Of a DNA stretch of 64,000 nt, positions 19,004-28,752 are shown in pieces; position 1 is the first letter of the stretch, and every line of letters begins with the position of its first letter. The notes beneath the pieces are model-generated. The model worked only from the letters and a program-made list of their open reading frames with translations, was not told where the DNA came from and ran no database searches. This DNA comes from Cellvibrionaceae bacterium AOL6 (GTDB taxonomy: Bacteria; Pseudomonadota; Gammaproteobacteria; Pseudomonadales; Cellvibrionaceae): the NCBI GenBank assembly GCA_003265435.1, contig NOXC01000014.1, positions 36,678-100,677 of the forward strand, given 5' to 3'. A program made the position numbers and the translations under genes.

Positions 19004-19077
19004 TGCGCGCTTTTTGCTGTGGGGATACTCCTGCCGCTGTTAACACTGTAACTCATCTATATATTGGAGTGCTTTGA

Positions 19078-19434
19078 ATGGCTCGTATCGCTGGCGTCAA
19101 TATTCCTGACAACAAGCATGCCGTCATCTCCCTGACTTACGTTTATGGGATCGGCCGTACGACTGCGAAGCGTATTTGCGCATCAGTTGGTATTAACGAA
19201 ACGGACAAAATGGGTTCTCTTTCTGAAGAGAAAGTCGATGAAATCCGTAACGAAATTGCCAAGCTGAGTGTTGAAGGTGACCTCCGTCGTGAAGTATCCA
19301 TGAGTATCAAGCGATTGATGGACTTGGGTTGTTTCCGCGGACTGCGTCATCGTCGCAATCTGCCTCTTCGTGGTCAGCGAACCAAAACCAATGCGCGTAC
19401 TCGTAAGGGTCCTCGCAAGCCGATCAAGAAATAA
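19078..19434 (+). CDS. rpsM: 30S ribosomal protein S13
   Basis: 118 residues; head protein contacting P-site tRNA. Begins [20 protein letters not shown] and ends with the basic tail [18 protein letters not shown]. First gene of the alpha operon; in E. coli S4 represses at this start. Confidence 0.98.
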   Translation: MARIAGVNIPDNKHAVISLTYVYGIGRTTAKRICASVGINETDKMGSLSEEKVDEIRNEIAKLSVEGDLRREVSMSIKRLMDLGCFRGLRHRRNLPLRGQRTKTNARTRKGPRKPIKK

Positions 19435-19473
19435 TCTGATTGATTAACCTAATCAACAGGGGAATGAACACTT

Positions 19474-19866
19474 ATGGCTAAGCCAAGCGGAAAAACCGCC
19501 AAGAAAAAAGTCAAAAAGACGGTAGTTGACGGCGTAGCGCACATCCACGCTTCGTTCAACAACACTATCGTTACGATCACAGATCGTCAAGGTAATGCTC
19601 TGGCATGGGCGACCTCAGGTGGCTCCGGCTTCCGTGGTTCGCGTAAGAGCACACCTTTTGCTGCACAGGTCGCTGCTGAGCGCGCCGGTCAAGCAGCACA
19701 AGAGTACGGTTTGAAGAACCTGGACGTTGAAGTTAAAGGTCCTGGTCCCGGTCGTGAATCCGCCGTCCGAGCGTTGAACAACATCGGATACAAAATTAAC
19801 AATATTACGGATACGACGCCTGTGCCTCATAACGGCTGTCGTCCTCCGAAAAAACGTCGCGTATAA
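19474..19866 (+). CDS. rpsK: 30S ribosomal protein S11
   Basis: 130 residues; platform protein near the Shine-Dalgarno helix. Lysine-rich N-terminus, then [20 protein letters not shown], ending [12 protein letters not shown]. Standard alpha-operon position. Confidence 0.98.
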   Translation: MAKPSGKTAKKKVKKTVVDGVAHIHASFNNTIVTITDRQGNALAWATSGGSGFRGSRKSTPFAAQVAAERAGQAAQEYGLKNLDVEVKGPGPGRESAVRALNNIGYKINNITDTTPVPHNGCRPPKKRRV

Positions 19867-19877
19867 GGGAGGTTTAG

Positions 19878-20498
19878 ATGGCTCGTTATATTGGACCTAC
19901 TTGTAAACTCTCTCGTCGAGAAGGCACTGACCTTTTCCTGAAGAGTGGCGTACGTGCACTTGAATCCAAGTGTAAAGCTGAAACGATTCCTGGCGTACAC
20001 GGCCAGCGTCGTGGTCGTTTGTCTGACTACGGTGTTCAGCTGCGCGAAAAGCAGAAAGTTCGTCGTTTGTACGGCGTGCTCGAGAAGCAATTCCGTAACT
20101 ACTACAAGCAAGCGGCCCGTATCAAGGGCGCGACCGGTGAAAACCTGTTGAAGCTGCTTGAGACTCGCCTGGATAACGTGGTTTACCGTATGGGTTTTGG
20201 TGCGACTCGCGCCGAAGCACGTCAGCTGGTATCCCACAAAGCGATCCTGGTGAACGGTGAGACGGTAAACATTCCTTCTTACGTTGTTAAAGAGGGTGAC
20301 GTTGTTTCAATCCGTGAAAAAGCCAAGAATCAATTGCGTATCCAAAACGCATTGAACATCTCTGCGCAGCGCGCTGAGGTGGATTGGGTTGAAGTGAGTG
20401 TTGAGAAGAAAGAAGGCGTCTTCAAGCGCGTTCCAGATCGTGAAGATCTGCCTGCCAACATCAACGAAAACCTGATTGTTGAGCTTTACTCTAAGTAA
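19878..20498 (+). CDS. rpsD: 30S ribosomal protein S4
   Basis: 206 residues; primary 16S binder and, in E. coli, the autoregulator of the alpha operon. The S4 RNA-binding domain is at about 96-155 ([32 protein letters not shown]). AAGGGAGG precedes the ATG. Confidence 0.98.
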   Translation: MARYIGPTCKLSRREGTDLFLKSGVRALESKCKAETIPGVHGQRRGRLSDYGVQLREKQKVRRLYGVLEKQFRNYYKQAARIKGATGENLLKLLETRLDNVVYRMGFGATRAEARQLVSHKAILVNGETVNIPSYVVKEGDVVSIREKAKNQLRIQNALNISAQRAEVDWVEVSVEKKEGVFKRVPDREDLPANINENLIVELYSK

Positions 20499-20555
20499 TC
20501 GCGGTTGACTTGAGCTAAACGAAACCTAAACGGATAAACACTGAAGGGTGTGTAT

Positions 20556-21545
20556 ATGCAGAGTGCTGTTAACGAACTTTTGACACCTCGTAACATCGAT
20601 GTCACCGAGCTTGGCCCAACTCGAGCAAAAGTGGTTCTTGAGCCACTGGAGCGCGGCTTCGGCCACACACTGGGCAATGCGCTGCGTCGTATCCTGCTGT
20701 CCTCTATGCCGGGTTGTGCGGTTGTTGAAGCCGAAATCGACGGCGTTCAACACGAGTACAGCGCGATCGAGGGCGTTCAGGAAGACGTCGTTGAGATCCT
20801 GCTTAATCTGAAAAACATTTCTGTCATCATGCACGGCAAAGACCAGGTCATTCTGAGTCTGAGCAAGCAGGGCCCCGGTCCTGTCACCGCTGGCGACATT
20901 CAGCTTGAGCACGATGTTGAAATCGTTAACCCAGAGCTGGTTATTGCGCATATCAATACCGATCTGACTTTGAATATGCGCCTCACCGTTGCGCGCGGTC
21001 GTGGCTATGAGCCCGCCGACGCACGTCGTCAGGACGAAGACGAGACCCGCACTATCGGTCGTCTTCAGCTTGATGCCTCTTATAGCCCTGTACGCCGTGT
21101 GGCCTACAAGGTTGAGAGTGCGCGTGTTGAGCAGCGTACTGACCTGGACAAGCTGGTGCTTGACCTTGAAACCAATGGTACGCTCGACCCTGAAGATGCC
21201 ATTCGCCGTGCGGCCACCATTCTGCAGCAACAGCTTGCTGTGTTTGTTGACCTCGAAGGCGAGAAGCAAGCCGAGCCAGAAGAGAAGGAAGAGCAAATCG
21301 ATCCTATCCTTCTGCGCCCAGTAGATGACCTCGAGCTGACAGTTCGTTCCGCGAACTGCTTGAAGGCTGAGAATATCTACTACATCGGTGACTTGATCCA
21401 GCGTACTGAAGTAGAGCTTCTGAAGACCCCGAACCTGGGTAAGAAGTCTCTGACTGAGATCAAGGATGTACTGGCTTCACGCGGTCTGTCCCTGGGTATG
21501 CGTTTAGAGAATTGGCCACCCGCCAGCTTAAAGAACAGTGACTGA
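20556..21545 (+). CDS. rpoA: RNA polymerase alpha subunit
   Basis: 329 residues from the ATG at 20556 ([19 protein letters not shown]); the in-frame GTG six bases upstream is less likely because AAGGG at 20543-20547 is ideally placed for the ATG. N-terminal dimer domain ([20 protein letters not shown]), acidic linker, then the C-terminal domain with [20 protein letters not shown] and [14 protein letters not shown], which binds UP elements and activators. Confidence 0.98.
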   Translation: MQSAVNELLTPRNIDVTELGPTRAKVVLEPLERGFGHTLGNALRRILLSSMPGCAVVEAEIDGVQHEYSAIEGVQEDVVEILLNLKNISVIMHGKDQVILSLSKQGPGPVTAGDIQLEHDVEIVNPELVIAHINTDLTLNMRLTVARGRGYEPADARRQDEDETRTIGRLQLDASYSPVRRVAYKVESARVEQRTDLDKLVLDLETNGTLDPEDAIRRAATILQQQLAVFVDLEGEKQAEPEEKEEQIDPILLRPVDDLELTVRSANCLKAENIYYIGDLIQRTEVELLKTPNLGKKSLTEIKDVLASRGLSLGMRLENWPPASLKNSD

Positions 21546-21620
21546 GGCCTAGCGCCTCAGTTGTTAAGAATAGAATGAGTCGCGTTTACGCGACGGAGAT
21601 AAGGTTTAAAGGTTGTTGCT

Positions 21621-22019
21621 ATGCGTCATCGTCACAGTGGCCGTAAACTGAACAGAAACAGTTCACACCGTAAGGCCATGTTTAAAAACATGGTAGCTTC
21701 TCTGGTTGAGCACGAAATCATCAAAACTACGCTGCCAAAGGCGAAGGAACTGCGTCGCTACGCAGAGCCTCTGATCACCCTTTCTAAGGTGGACAGTGTC
21801 GCTAACCGTCGTCTGGCGTTTGATCGTGTTCGCAACAAAGCTACCGTTGGTAAGTTGTTCAGCGAAATCGGTCCTCGTTATGAGGGTCGTCCAGGCGGAT
21901 ACCTGCGCATCATGAAGTGCGGCTACCGTGCAGGCGATAAGGCCCCAATGGCTTACGTCGAGCTGGTTGACCGTCCTGCGCCGGTTGTTGAAGAAGAGGT
22001 TGTTGAAGCCGAAGACTAA
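21621..22019 (+). CDS. rplQ: 50S ribosomal protein L17
   Basis: 132 residues; tunnel-exit protein. Begins [20 protein letters not shown] and has the tail of acidic residues ([10 protein letters not shown]) common in gammaproteobacteria. Last gene of the alpha operon, followed by a strong terminator. Confidence 0.98.
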   Translation: MRHRHSGRKLNRNSSHRKAMFKNMVASLVEHEIIKTTLPKAKELRRYAEPLITLSKVDSVANRRLAFDRVRNKATVGKLFSEIGPRYEGRPGGYLRIMKCGYRAGDKAPMAYVELVDRPAPVVEEEVVEAED

Positions 22020-22040
22020 CACTTCGGTTTTTAACACTCA

Positions 22041-22085
22041 GACAAAGGGCCTGCTCTCTAAGGGAGCAGGCCCTTTGTCGTTTTT
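22041..22085 (+). terminator. Intrinsic terminator of the alpha operon
   Basis: A perfect 16-bp stem, with arms at 22041-22056 and 22064-22079 (AAAGGGCCTGCTC and its complement within them) and a 7-nt loop, followed by GTTTTTG. It ends the ribosomal block and separates it from the glycogen operon. Confidence 0.9.
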
Positions 22086-22192
22086 GCGTTCTGTTAGTGC
22101 ATCGTTAGCCCCTTTAATGCGTACCTAAACGCGCCTCCGCGTCTTAAAACGGATTCCTATATTCCACCGCTGTAATTCTCTGATACTTTCCT

Positions 22193-22200
22193 GCTAAGAT
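22193..22200 (+). promoter_or_regulatory. Candidate extended -10 promoter of the glycogen operon
   Basis: TGCTAAGAT is an extended -10 (TGn plus TAAGAT). No good -35 is seen 16-18 bp upstream, which extended -10 promoters tolerate. The start would be near 22207, giving a leader of about 73 nt before malQ. No other plausible promoter was found in the 260-bp gap after rplQ. Confidence 0.4.
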
Positions 22201-22279
22201 GAGTGCAGTGCTATTTTCCAATCCTCTGTAGTAGTGACGCAGCTGGATACTCAAGGATACGGATATACGAGTCAGTTCA

Positions 22280-24397
22280 ATGAGCGATTTGGATCGTCTT
22301 TTCTATTGGCGGGGCATCGCGCCGGATTTCTATAGCTTCCGAGGCGAGCTCACACCTGTACCCATCGAAAACCGACTGAAAATTCTTCAGGCCATGGGCG
22401 TCGATACCTCCTCCCCGGAGTCGATAGCGCGTGAGGCTTTCGATCTTGATATCAAACCCTGGTTGAGCTGGTTGCCGCCACTTGAAGTGGTGAAAGCCTC
22501 CGAGCCGACGGTGAATATCAACTTCCATCCAGACGAGCTTTCTCTGCAGTTTAATTGGTGCATCAGTCAGGACGACGACACCTTGCAGAAAGGCACGTTT
22601 GCGCCCTCTGAGCTAGCCGAAGTGGGTAATTACATACACCAGGGTGTACGCTATTCAAGGCGGAGCCTTCCGGTCGAAGCGCTGCCTCCCAACTATTACC
22701 ACATCGCACTCTGCCGGGGGGACAAGCGCGAAGTCACCCAGCTGGCGATTGTACCCGAGCGCGCCTACAGCCCAGACTGGGTCGACCAAGACGACGTGAA
22801 ACTGTGGGGCTTTGTGATTCAGCTGTACACCCTGCGCTCGAACACAAACTGGGGTATAGGTGATTTTAGCGATCTGGCCCAGCTCATAGAAAAAGGCGCG
22901 CAGTTTGGCGTAGACATCATCGGCTTGAATCCATTTCATGCGCTCCAAACAGACCTCAAGCATAACTTCAGCCCCTACAGCCCCTCAGATCGACGCTTCT
23001 TAAACCCGCTCTATATTGATGTTCCCCTAAGCCCCGGATACGACGATGAGTTCCGCGATGACGAACGTATCGCGTTTCTTCGCCAAGAGCCCTTCGTTGA
23101 CTACGAGGCGATGCGAGCGCTGAAATACACCGCGCTCTACGCCTGCTTTGAAGTGTTTGCCGCCGAATCCACGCAGGCACTGGCTGAATTCGTTGCCGAA
23201 GCGCCAGCGAGCCTGATTGATTTTATCAATTACGAAGTCGCTAGCAATTGGCAGCCTGAAGATGTCTTGGTGCAACCAGTGCGGCGTGAGCCTTTTATCA
23301 AGGCGCTTAACAGCGAGTCCAGTGCTCTGCCTCCCGAGATGATACTGGCAGGCTTCCATGCCTACCTGCAATGGGTGGCGACGACGCAACTTGAGCAATG
23401 TCAGGCGCTAGCGGAATCTAAGCAAATGAAAGTCGGCCTGGTACGCGATCTAGCGGTCGGTGCCAGCGGTGGTGGTGCTGAGGTGCAAACCAGTGGCCAC
23501 CTTTTCTGCCATGACGCGTCTGTGGGTGCGCCTCCAGACCCGCTGGCGCTCACCGGACAAAATTGGGGGATTCCCCCGATGGATCCGGCCGAGCTGCGAC
23601 GAACGGCCTTTTCTCACTACATCGATCTCTTACGCGAGAACATGGCGCATTGTGGCGCGCTGCGTATTGACCATGCCATGAGCCTGTACCGCTTGTGGTG
23701 GTGCCCGCCCGGTGCCACGGCCGACAAAGGGGCGTACATCTATTACCCGCTTGATGAAATGATCGGCCTGTTGTGCCTAGAAAGCCATTTGAAAGAGTGT
23801 GTTGTGATTGCCGAAGACCTCGGTGTCGTGCCCGATGAGTTTCGTGCGGCCATTGCACAAGTCGGATTCTTCAGTAATCGCGTATTTTACTTTGAGAAGT
23901 GGTCAGATACGGAATTTAAACATCCGACTGAATACGAGCCGCATGCCCTCGCGATGCTGGACAACCACGACGTTCCGACGATTACCAGTTGGTGGAACGG
24001 CAGCGATTTGAGCCTGCGTTATGCGTTGGATCTGCTTGAAGCAAACACGGATATGAGCGATTTGATCGCGCATCGCATGAGAGAAAAACAAAATCTCGTC
24101 AAAAAACTCAGCGATGATGGCCTGCTACCCGAGCATTGGTTAGGCGCGCCGTTGGATCACAAAATAGACCAGGCCCTGGTCAACGCGATCGTACTGTACG
24201 CAAGTCAGGCGAAGTCGAAATTTTATATTTTACAGTTGGAAGATCTGTTGTTAATGGACGACCCGGTCAATGTCCCGGGGACCTTTCTCGAGCATCGAAA
24301 CTGGAGCCGCAAGCTGCACAAGAGTCTGGAAGACATCTTCAGCGACACCGGTATCCAGTCGACACTTCGAGCGATAGCCATCAAAAGAAGCGAATAA
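22280..24397 (+). CDS. malQ: 4-alpha-glucanotransferase (amylomaltase, GH77)
   Basis: 705 residues. Transfers alpha-1,4-glucan segments between maltodextrins in the cytoplasm. An N-terminal sandwich region of about 150 residues precedes the GH77 barrel. Barrel landmarks are WGIGDFSDLAQLIEKG, GLNPFHALQ, LRIDHAMSLYRLWW (nucleophile aspartate), VIAEDLGVVPDEFR (acid/base glutamate) and MLDNHDVPT (third aspartate). First gene of a six-gene glycogen operon; its stop is 21 bp before glgB. Here it probably recycles the short dextrins left by GlgP and GlgX. Confidence 0.95.
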   Translation: MSDLDRLFYWRGIAPDFYSFRGELTPVPIENRLKILQAMGVDTSSPESIAREAFDLDIKPWLSWLPPLEVVKASEPTVNINFHPDELSLQFNWCISQDDDTLQKGTFAPSELAEVGNYIHQGVRYSRRSLPVEALPPNYYHIALCRGDKREVTQLAIVPERAYSPDWVDQDDVKLWGFVIQLYTLRSNTNWGIGDFSDLAQLIEKGAQFGVDIIGLNPFHALQTDLKHNFSPYSPSDRRFLNPLYIDVPLSPGYDDEFRDDERIAFLRQEPFVDYEAMRALKYTALYACFEVFAAESTQALAEFVAEAPASLIDFINYEVASNWQPEDVLVQPVRREPFIKALNSESSALPPEMILAGFHAYLQWVATTQLEQCQALAESKQMKVGLVRDLAVGASGGGAEVQTSGHLFCHDASVGAPPDPLALTGQNWGIPPMDPAELRRTAFSHYIDLLRENMAHCGALRIDHAMSLYRLWWCPPGATADKGAYIYYPLDEMIGLLCLESHLKECVVIAEDLGVVPDEFRAAIAQVGFFSNRVFYFEKWSDTEFKHPTEYEPHALAMLDNHDVPTITSWWNGSDLSLRYALDLLEANTDMSDLIAHRMREKQNLVKKLSDDGLLPEHWLGAPLDHKIDQALVNAIVLYASQAKSKFYILQLEDLLLMDDPVNVPGTFLEHRNWSRKLHKSLEDIFSDTGIQSTLRAIAIKRSE

Positions 24398-24418
24398 CCA
24401 TAAGGGGATAGTACTACC

Positions 24419-26617
24419 ATGGGTGTGAATTTGAGTTCGGAAACCCTACAAGCCATCATCGATTCGAACCACAGCGATATTTTCTCATGCCTGGGAATGC
24501 ATACTGAAGAAGATGGACATGTGTCCGTACGCGCGTTTGTGCCCGGAGTACAGCGCATGGCCGTGTATAGCTACGACGGAATGGACTGCATTGCCGAAAT
24601 GGCGTGCCTGCACGAAGAAGGTGTGTTTGCTGCAACACTTCCAATAAAAGAGCGTATTCCCTACTTGTTGAAAATCGAGGGTGAATTCGGCGAACACCTC
24701 ATGGAAGACCCTTATCGGTTCTCATCTACCATCGATGAGCACGATCTGTATTTGCTCGGTGAAGGCAAAAACGAGCGCGCATATGAATTTATGGGTGCTC
24801 AGCTGAAAACTGTCGACGGGGTCGATGGGGTGCGTTTCGCGGTTTGGGCGCCTAACGCGTCCCGCGTTTCCGTGGTCGGGGGTTTTAATTTTTGGGATGG
24901 TCGACGTCACGTCATGCGGAAATTGGTCCCCAGTGGCGTATGGGAAATTTTTATCCCAGGCGTCGGTGTAGGGGAGCAATACAAGTTTGAACTGAAAGAT
25001 CAGTACGGACACCTCCTTCCCCATAAAGCCGATCCCTATGGTTTTTTCGCTCAGAAAGCACCCGAACAGGCATCCGTAGTTGAAGATCATAGTCGTTATG
25101 AATGGCACGACGGTGAATGGCTGGAACAGCGTCACCGTTACACGCGCAATAACAGTCCCATCTCCGTGTATGAAGTGCATCTTGGGTCCTGGCGTCGCGT
25201 GACAGAGCAGGGCAATCGCTACCTGAACTACCGGGAGCTGGCGACTACGCTGATCCCCTATGTCAAAGAAATGGGCTTTACCCACCTGCAATTAATGCCT
25301 GTGAGCGAATATCCTTTTGATGGCTCCTGGGGGTATCAACCCGTCGGGATGTACGCGGCGACTGCCCGGTACGGCGGCATTGATGACTTCAAATATTTTG
25401 TAGACCAGTGCCACCAAGCGGGTATAGCCGTTTTAATCGATTGGGTGCCGGGGCACTTCCCGACAGACGCTCACGGCCTGGGGCGTTTTGATGGCACCCC
25501 TTTGTACGAGCATGCGGACTCCCGTCAGGGTTTCCACCCGGACTGGAATACCTATATATACAATTACGGCCGAACGGAAGTCGCGAACTACCTGATGGCG
25601 AACGCCCTGTTTTGGCTCGACCGATTCCACATCGACGGGCTGCGCGTCGATGCCGTGGCGTCCATGTTGTATCTCGACTACAGCCGCAATGACGGCGAGT
25701 GGGTGGCGAACCGATTTGGTGGTCGCGAAAACCTTGAGGCAATTGACTTCATTAAAGCGACCAACGAACGCGTATATAAAAACTTTCCAGATGTCATGAT
25801 GGTCGCGGAGGAATCGACTGCGTGGCCTGGCGTGTCCAAGCCCACTTACACCGGTGGTTTGGGTTTCGGATTTAAATGGAACATGGGCTGGATGAATGAC
25901 AGCCTTGAATATGTTTCCAAGGAGCCTGTGCATCGCAAATACCACCATCACAACATGACGTTCAGTTTGCTCTACGCCTTCAGCGAGAATTTTATCCTGC
26001 CGTTGAGCCACGACGAGGTTGTGCACGGGAAGGGGTCGATATTAGCGCGCATGCCGGGTGATGCATGGCAGCAGTTTGCTAATCTACGCGCCTACTATGC
26101 CTTCATGTGGACCCACCCCGGCAAGAAACTGATGTTTATGGGCTGTGAATTTGGCCAGGGCCCTGAATGGGATCATGACAACAGTATTTGCTGGCATCAA
26201 CTGGATGTCCCAGAGCATGCCGGAGTGCAAAGATTGATTCAGGATTTGAATCGGTTGTACGTCAATAGTCCCGCTTTACATGACAACGATTCTGAGCCCA
26301 ATGGGTTTGAATGGATAGAAGCCGACGACCGGCACAATTCCATTTTTGTGTACGCTCGTAAATCATTGACGAGTAATAAAACCCTGCTAGTGATTTGCAA
26401 TATGACCCCGGTGTACCGCGAAGGTTACCGGGTTGGAGTGAACCTTGCGGGTCAGTATCGCGAGGTTCTGAATACAGACAGTGAGCTCTACGGTGGGTCA
26501 AACAAGGGCAATGCCGGTGTCGTCGTCAGTGAAGACGAAGCGTGGCACGGACGCAGTAAATCGCTTCTGGTCAATGTTCCGCCCCTGGCTACCGTGGTGT
26601 TCGAATACGAGGCCTAG
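24419..26617 (+). CDS. glgB: 1,4-alpha-glucan branching enzyme GlgB
   Basis: 732 residues. Makes alpha-1,6 branches in glycogen. Domains in order: N-terminal CBM48-like sandwiches (VRFAVWAPNASRVSVVGGFN near 140), GH13_9 barrel and C-terminal sandwich. Catalytic motifs are GLRVDAVASML (nucleophile Asp), MVAEESTAWPG (acid/base Glu) and LPLSHDEVVHGKGS (transition-state Asp). YEVHLGSWRR and PVSEYPFDGSWGYQPVGMY are typical. The start ATG follows AAGGGGATAGTACC. The stop lies 3 bp before the GTG of glgX. Confidence 0.97.
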   Translation: MGVNLSSETLQAIIDSNHSDIFSCLGMHTEEDGHVSVRAFVPGVQRMAVYSYDGMDCIAEMACLHEEGVFAATLPIKERIPYLLKIEGEFGEHLMEDPYRFSSTIDEHDLYLLGEGKNERAYEFMGAQLKTVDGVDGVRFAVWAPNASRVSVVGGFNFWDGRRHVMRKLVPSGVWEIFIPGVGVGEQYKFELKDQYGHLLPHKADPYGFFAQKAPEQASVVEDHSRYEWHDGEWLEQRHRYTRNNSPISVYEVHLGSWRRVTEQGNRYLNYRELATTLIPYVKEMGFTHLQLMPVSEYPFDGSWGYQPVGMYAATARYGGIDDFKYFVDQCHQAGIAVLIDWVPGHFPTDAHGLGRFDGTPLYEHADSRQGFHPDWNTYIYNYGRTEVANYLMANALFWLDRFHIDGLRVDAVASMLYLDYSRNDGEWVANRFGGRENLEAIDFIKATNERVYKNFPDVMMVAEESTAWPGVSKPTYTGGLGFGFKWNMGWMNDSLEYVSKEPVHRKYHHHNMTFSLLYAFSENFILPLSHDEVVHGKGSILARMPGDAWQQFANLRAYYAFMWTHPGKKLMFMGCEFGQGPEWDHDNSICWHQLDVPEHAGVQRLIQDLNRLYVNSPALHDNDSEPNGFEWIEADDRHNSIFVYARKSLTSNKTLLVICNMTPVYREGYRVGVNLAGQYREVLNTDSELYGGSNKGNAGVVVSEDEAWHGRSKSLLVNVPPLATVVFEYEA

Positions 26618-26620
26618 ATT

Positions 26621-28726
26621 GTGCCAAAATTTAAAACCCGAAACGGATATGCACAACCCTTCGGTGCATGGTTGACCGAAGACGGTGTGAATTTTTCCAT
26701 TTTTTCTGAGCATGCTCAGAAAATTGAACTCTGCCTTTTTGATGACTTGGGCCAGAAAGAAATCGCCCGCATCAATATGTACCGGGGTGAGAATCACTGC
26801 TGGCATATTTTTGTCTGCGAGCTGACCGCCGGCGCAAAGTACGGTTACCGCGTTCACGGCGAATTCGCGCCTGAGAAAGGCCTGCGCTTCAACGCCAACA
26901 AATTGTTAATCGATCCCTACGCGCGGGAACTCGATCGTAGTTTTTGCTGGGATAAATCGGTGTTTGGCTACGATTTAAAAAGTGTGCAGAAAGATTTGAG
27001 TTTCAGCGATCTCGACAGCGCTCACATGATGCCAAAGTCCGTGGTGACGACGCGTAAAACCCACGCAGAGGTCGAAGCGATTCAACAACGGAAGCCGTGT
27101 ATTCCATGGCGAGAAACCGTTATCTATGAGACTCACGTGCGCGGCATCAGTCAGTTGAATCTCAACCTCCCATCGATGGAGCGGGGGACGCTAGCGGCCT
27201 TGGCCAGCCCGCAAATGATTAAGCATTTTAAACAATTGGGTGTGACCGCGATTGAGCTGTTGCCAATGCACACCTTCGTTGATGAAGAATTTCTCGTAAA
27301 ACAGGGGCTCAGTAACTACTGGGGTTACAACACACTCAACTTTTTTACGCCACATCATGATTACTTGGCCAGTGGTCGGCGACAGGAATTCCTCGATACC
27401 GTTGAAGCGCTACATGAAGCTGGTCTGGAAGTGATTCTGGATGTGGTCTACAACCATACTGCAGAAAGTAATGAGTTCGGCCCAACATTGAGTTTTCGCG
27501 GTATCGACAACTTGAGTTACTACCGACTCAACCCAAGTACGCCCAGGCACTATATCAATGATACCGGTTGCGGAAATACCTTCCGCTCCGAGCACCCAAG
27601 AGCCATGCAGCTCATTATGGATAGTTTGCGTTTTTGGGCTGGAGAAATGGGTGTCGACGGCTTCCGTTTCGATCTCGCATCCATTCTGGGGCGCAATCAA
27701 AAGGGCTTTAATCGTCAGTGTGCTTTTTTTCAGGCCTTGACTCAGGACCCTCTGTTATCGACGTGCAAAATGATTGCAGAGCCGTGGGACATCGGCCCTG
27801 GCGGGTATCAGCTGGGCGGATACCCTGGAGAGTGGTCGGAATGGAATGATAAATACCGCGATGTGTGCCGTCGCTTCTGGCGAGGTGATGGCGGAATCCT
27901 GCCGGATTTTGCGCGCCGGATTCATGGCTCGTCAGATCTGTTCGAATACGCAGGGCGAGGCCCCCGCGCGAGCGTCAACTTTATAACCAGTCACGACGGC
28001 TTTTCCTTGCATGACGTGGTCGCCTATAACGATCGTCACAACGAGGCGAATAACGAGAACAACCAGGACGGACATCACGCCAATTTTAGCGCGAATTACG
28101 GGGCAGAAGGCCCTACCAAAGACGCCGCCATTTTAGAGGTCCGTCGTCGGCAGCAGCGCAATATGTTGGCGACGTTATTGTTTTCCCAGGGCACACCTAT
28201 GATCCTGGCTGGGGATGAACTCGGCCGATCGCAAATGGGCAACAATAATGCGTACTGTCAGGACAACGAAATTAACTGGCTAGACTGGCGCAAGCAAGAG
28301 AAATCATACTCGGATCTCGCTAAATTTGTGTCCAAGGCGATCGCCATCCGTAAAAGTCACGCGTTGTTTACCTCTCAGCGGTACATTCATACCCCGGAGA
28401 CGCTGGAAACAGAACATAAGTGCGCGCGCTGGGTTTCGATGCTGGGTAAGCCAATGGCTGATGCAGACTGGAATACCGCCGATAAAAACGTGGTCGGTTG
28501 GATTCTGCAAAGTGTCATTAATAAAAAGTCGACGATGCTGTTGCTGATCTTCAATGCGCATCATGAGAAAGTTGATTTCGTGCTTCCGGACGAAGCCGAA
28601 GTAAAAGAGTGGCAGGTTCTGCTCGATACCATCAGCGAGACGGGCGAGCCTAAAGTCACAAAGTTGAAGGCAAAATCCACGGTGGCGATGGAAGGGCGAT
28701 CGCTGAAACTCTTAAAGGCGCAGTAA
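26621..28726 (+). CDS. glgX: Glycogen debranching enzyme GlgX
   Basis: 701 residues from a GTG at 26621. An isoamylase-type GH13_11 enzyme that cuts the short alpha-1,6 side chains left by phosphorylase. CBM48-type N-terminus (FGAWLTEDGVNFSIFSEHA), then barrel motifs VILDVVYNHTAESNEFGPTL, GFRFDLASILGR (nucleophile), MIAEPWDIGPGGYQ (acid/base), NFITSHDGFSLHD, and the late QDNEINWLDW. The three-base gap from glgB indicates coupling. Confidence 0.96.
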   Translation: MPKFKTRNGYAQPFGAWLTEDGVNFSIFSEHAQKIELCLFDDLGQKEIARINMYRGENHCWHIFVCELTAGAKYGYRVHGEFAPEKGLRFNANKLLIDPYARELDRSFCWDKSVFGYDLKSVQKDLSFSDLDSAHMMPKSVVTTRKTHAEVEAIQQRKPCIPWRETVIYETHVRGISQLNLNLPSMERGTLAALASPQMIKHFKQLGVTAIELLPMHTFVDEEFLVKQGLSNYWGYNTLNFFTPHHDYLASGRRQEFLDTVEALHEAGLEVILDVVYNHTAESNEFGPTLSFRGIDNLSYYRLNPSTPRHYINDTGCGNTFRSEHPRAMQLIMDSLRFWAGEMGVDGFRFDLASILGRNQKGFNRQCAFFQALTQDPLLSTCKMIAEPWDIGPGGYQLGGYPGEWSEWNDKYRDVCRRFWRGDGGILPDFARRIHGSSDLFEYAGRGPRASVNFITSHDGFSLHDVVAYNDRHNEANNENNQDGHHANFSANYGAEGPTKDAAILEVRRRQQRNMLATLLFSQGTPMILAGDELGRSQMGNNNAYCQDNEINWLDWRKQEKSYSDLAKFVSKAIAIRKSHALFTSQRYIHTPETLETEHKCARWVSMLGKPMADADWNTADKNVVGWILQSVINKKSTMLLLIFNAHHEKVDFVLPDEAEVKEWQVLLDTISETGEPKVTKLKAKSTVAMEGRSLKLLKAQ

Positions 28727-28752
28727 TCATTTAGGAATAAGGTTGTGAAGAT

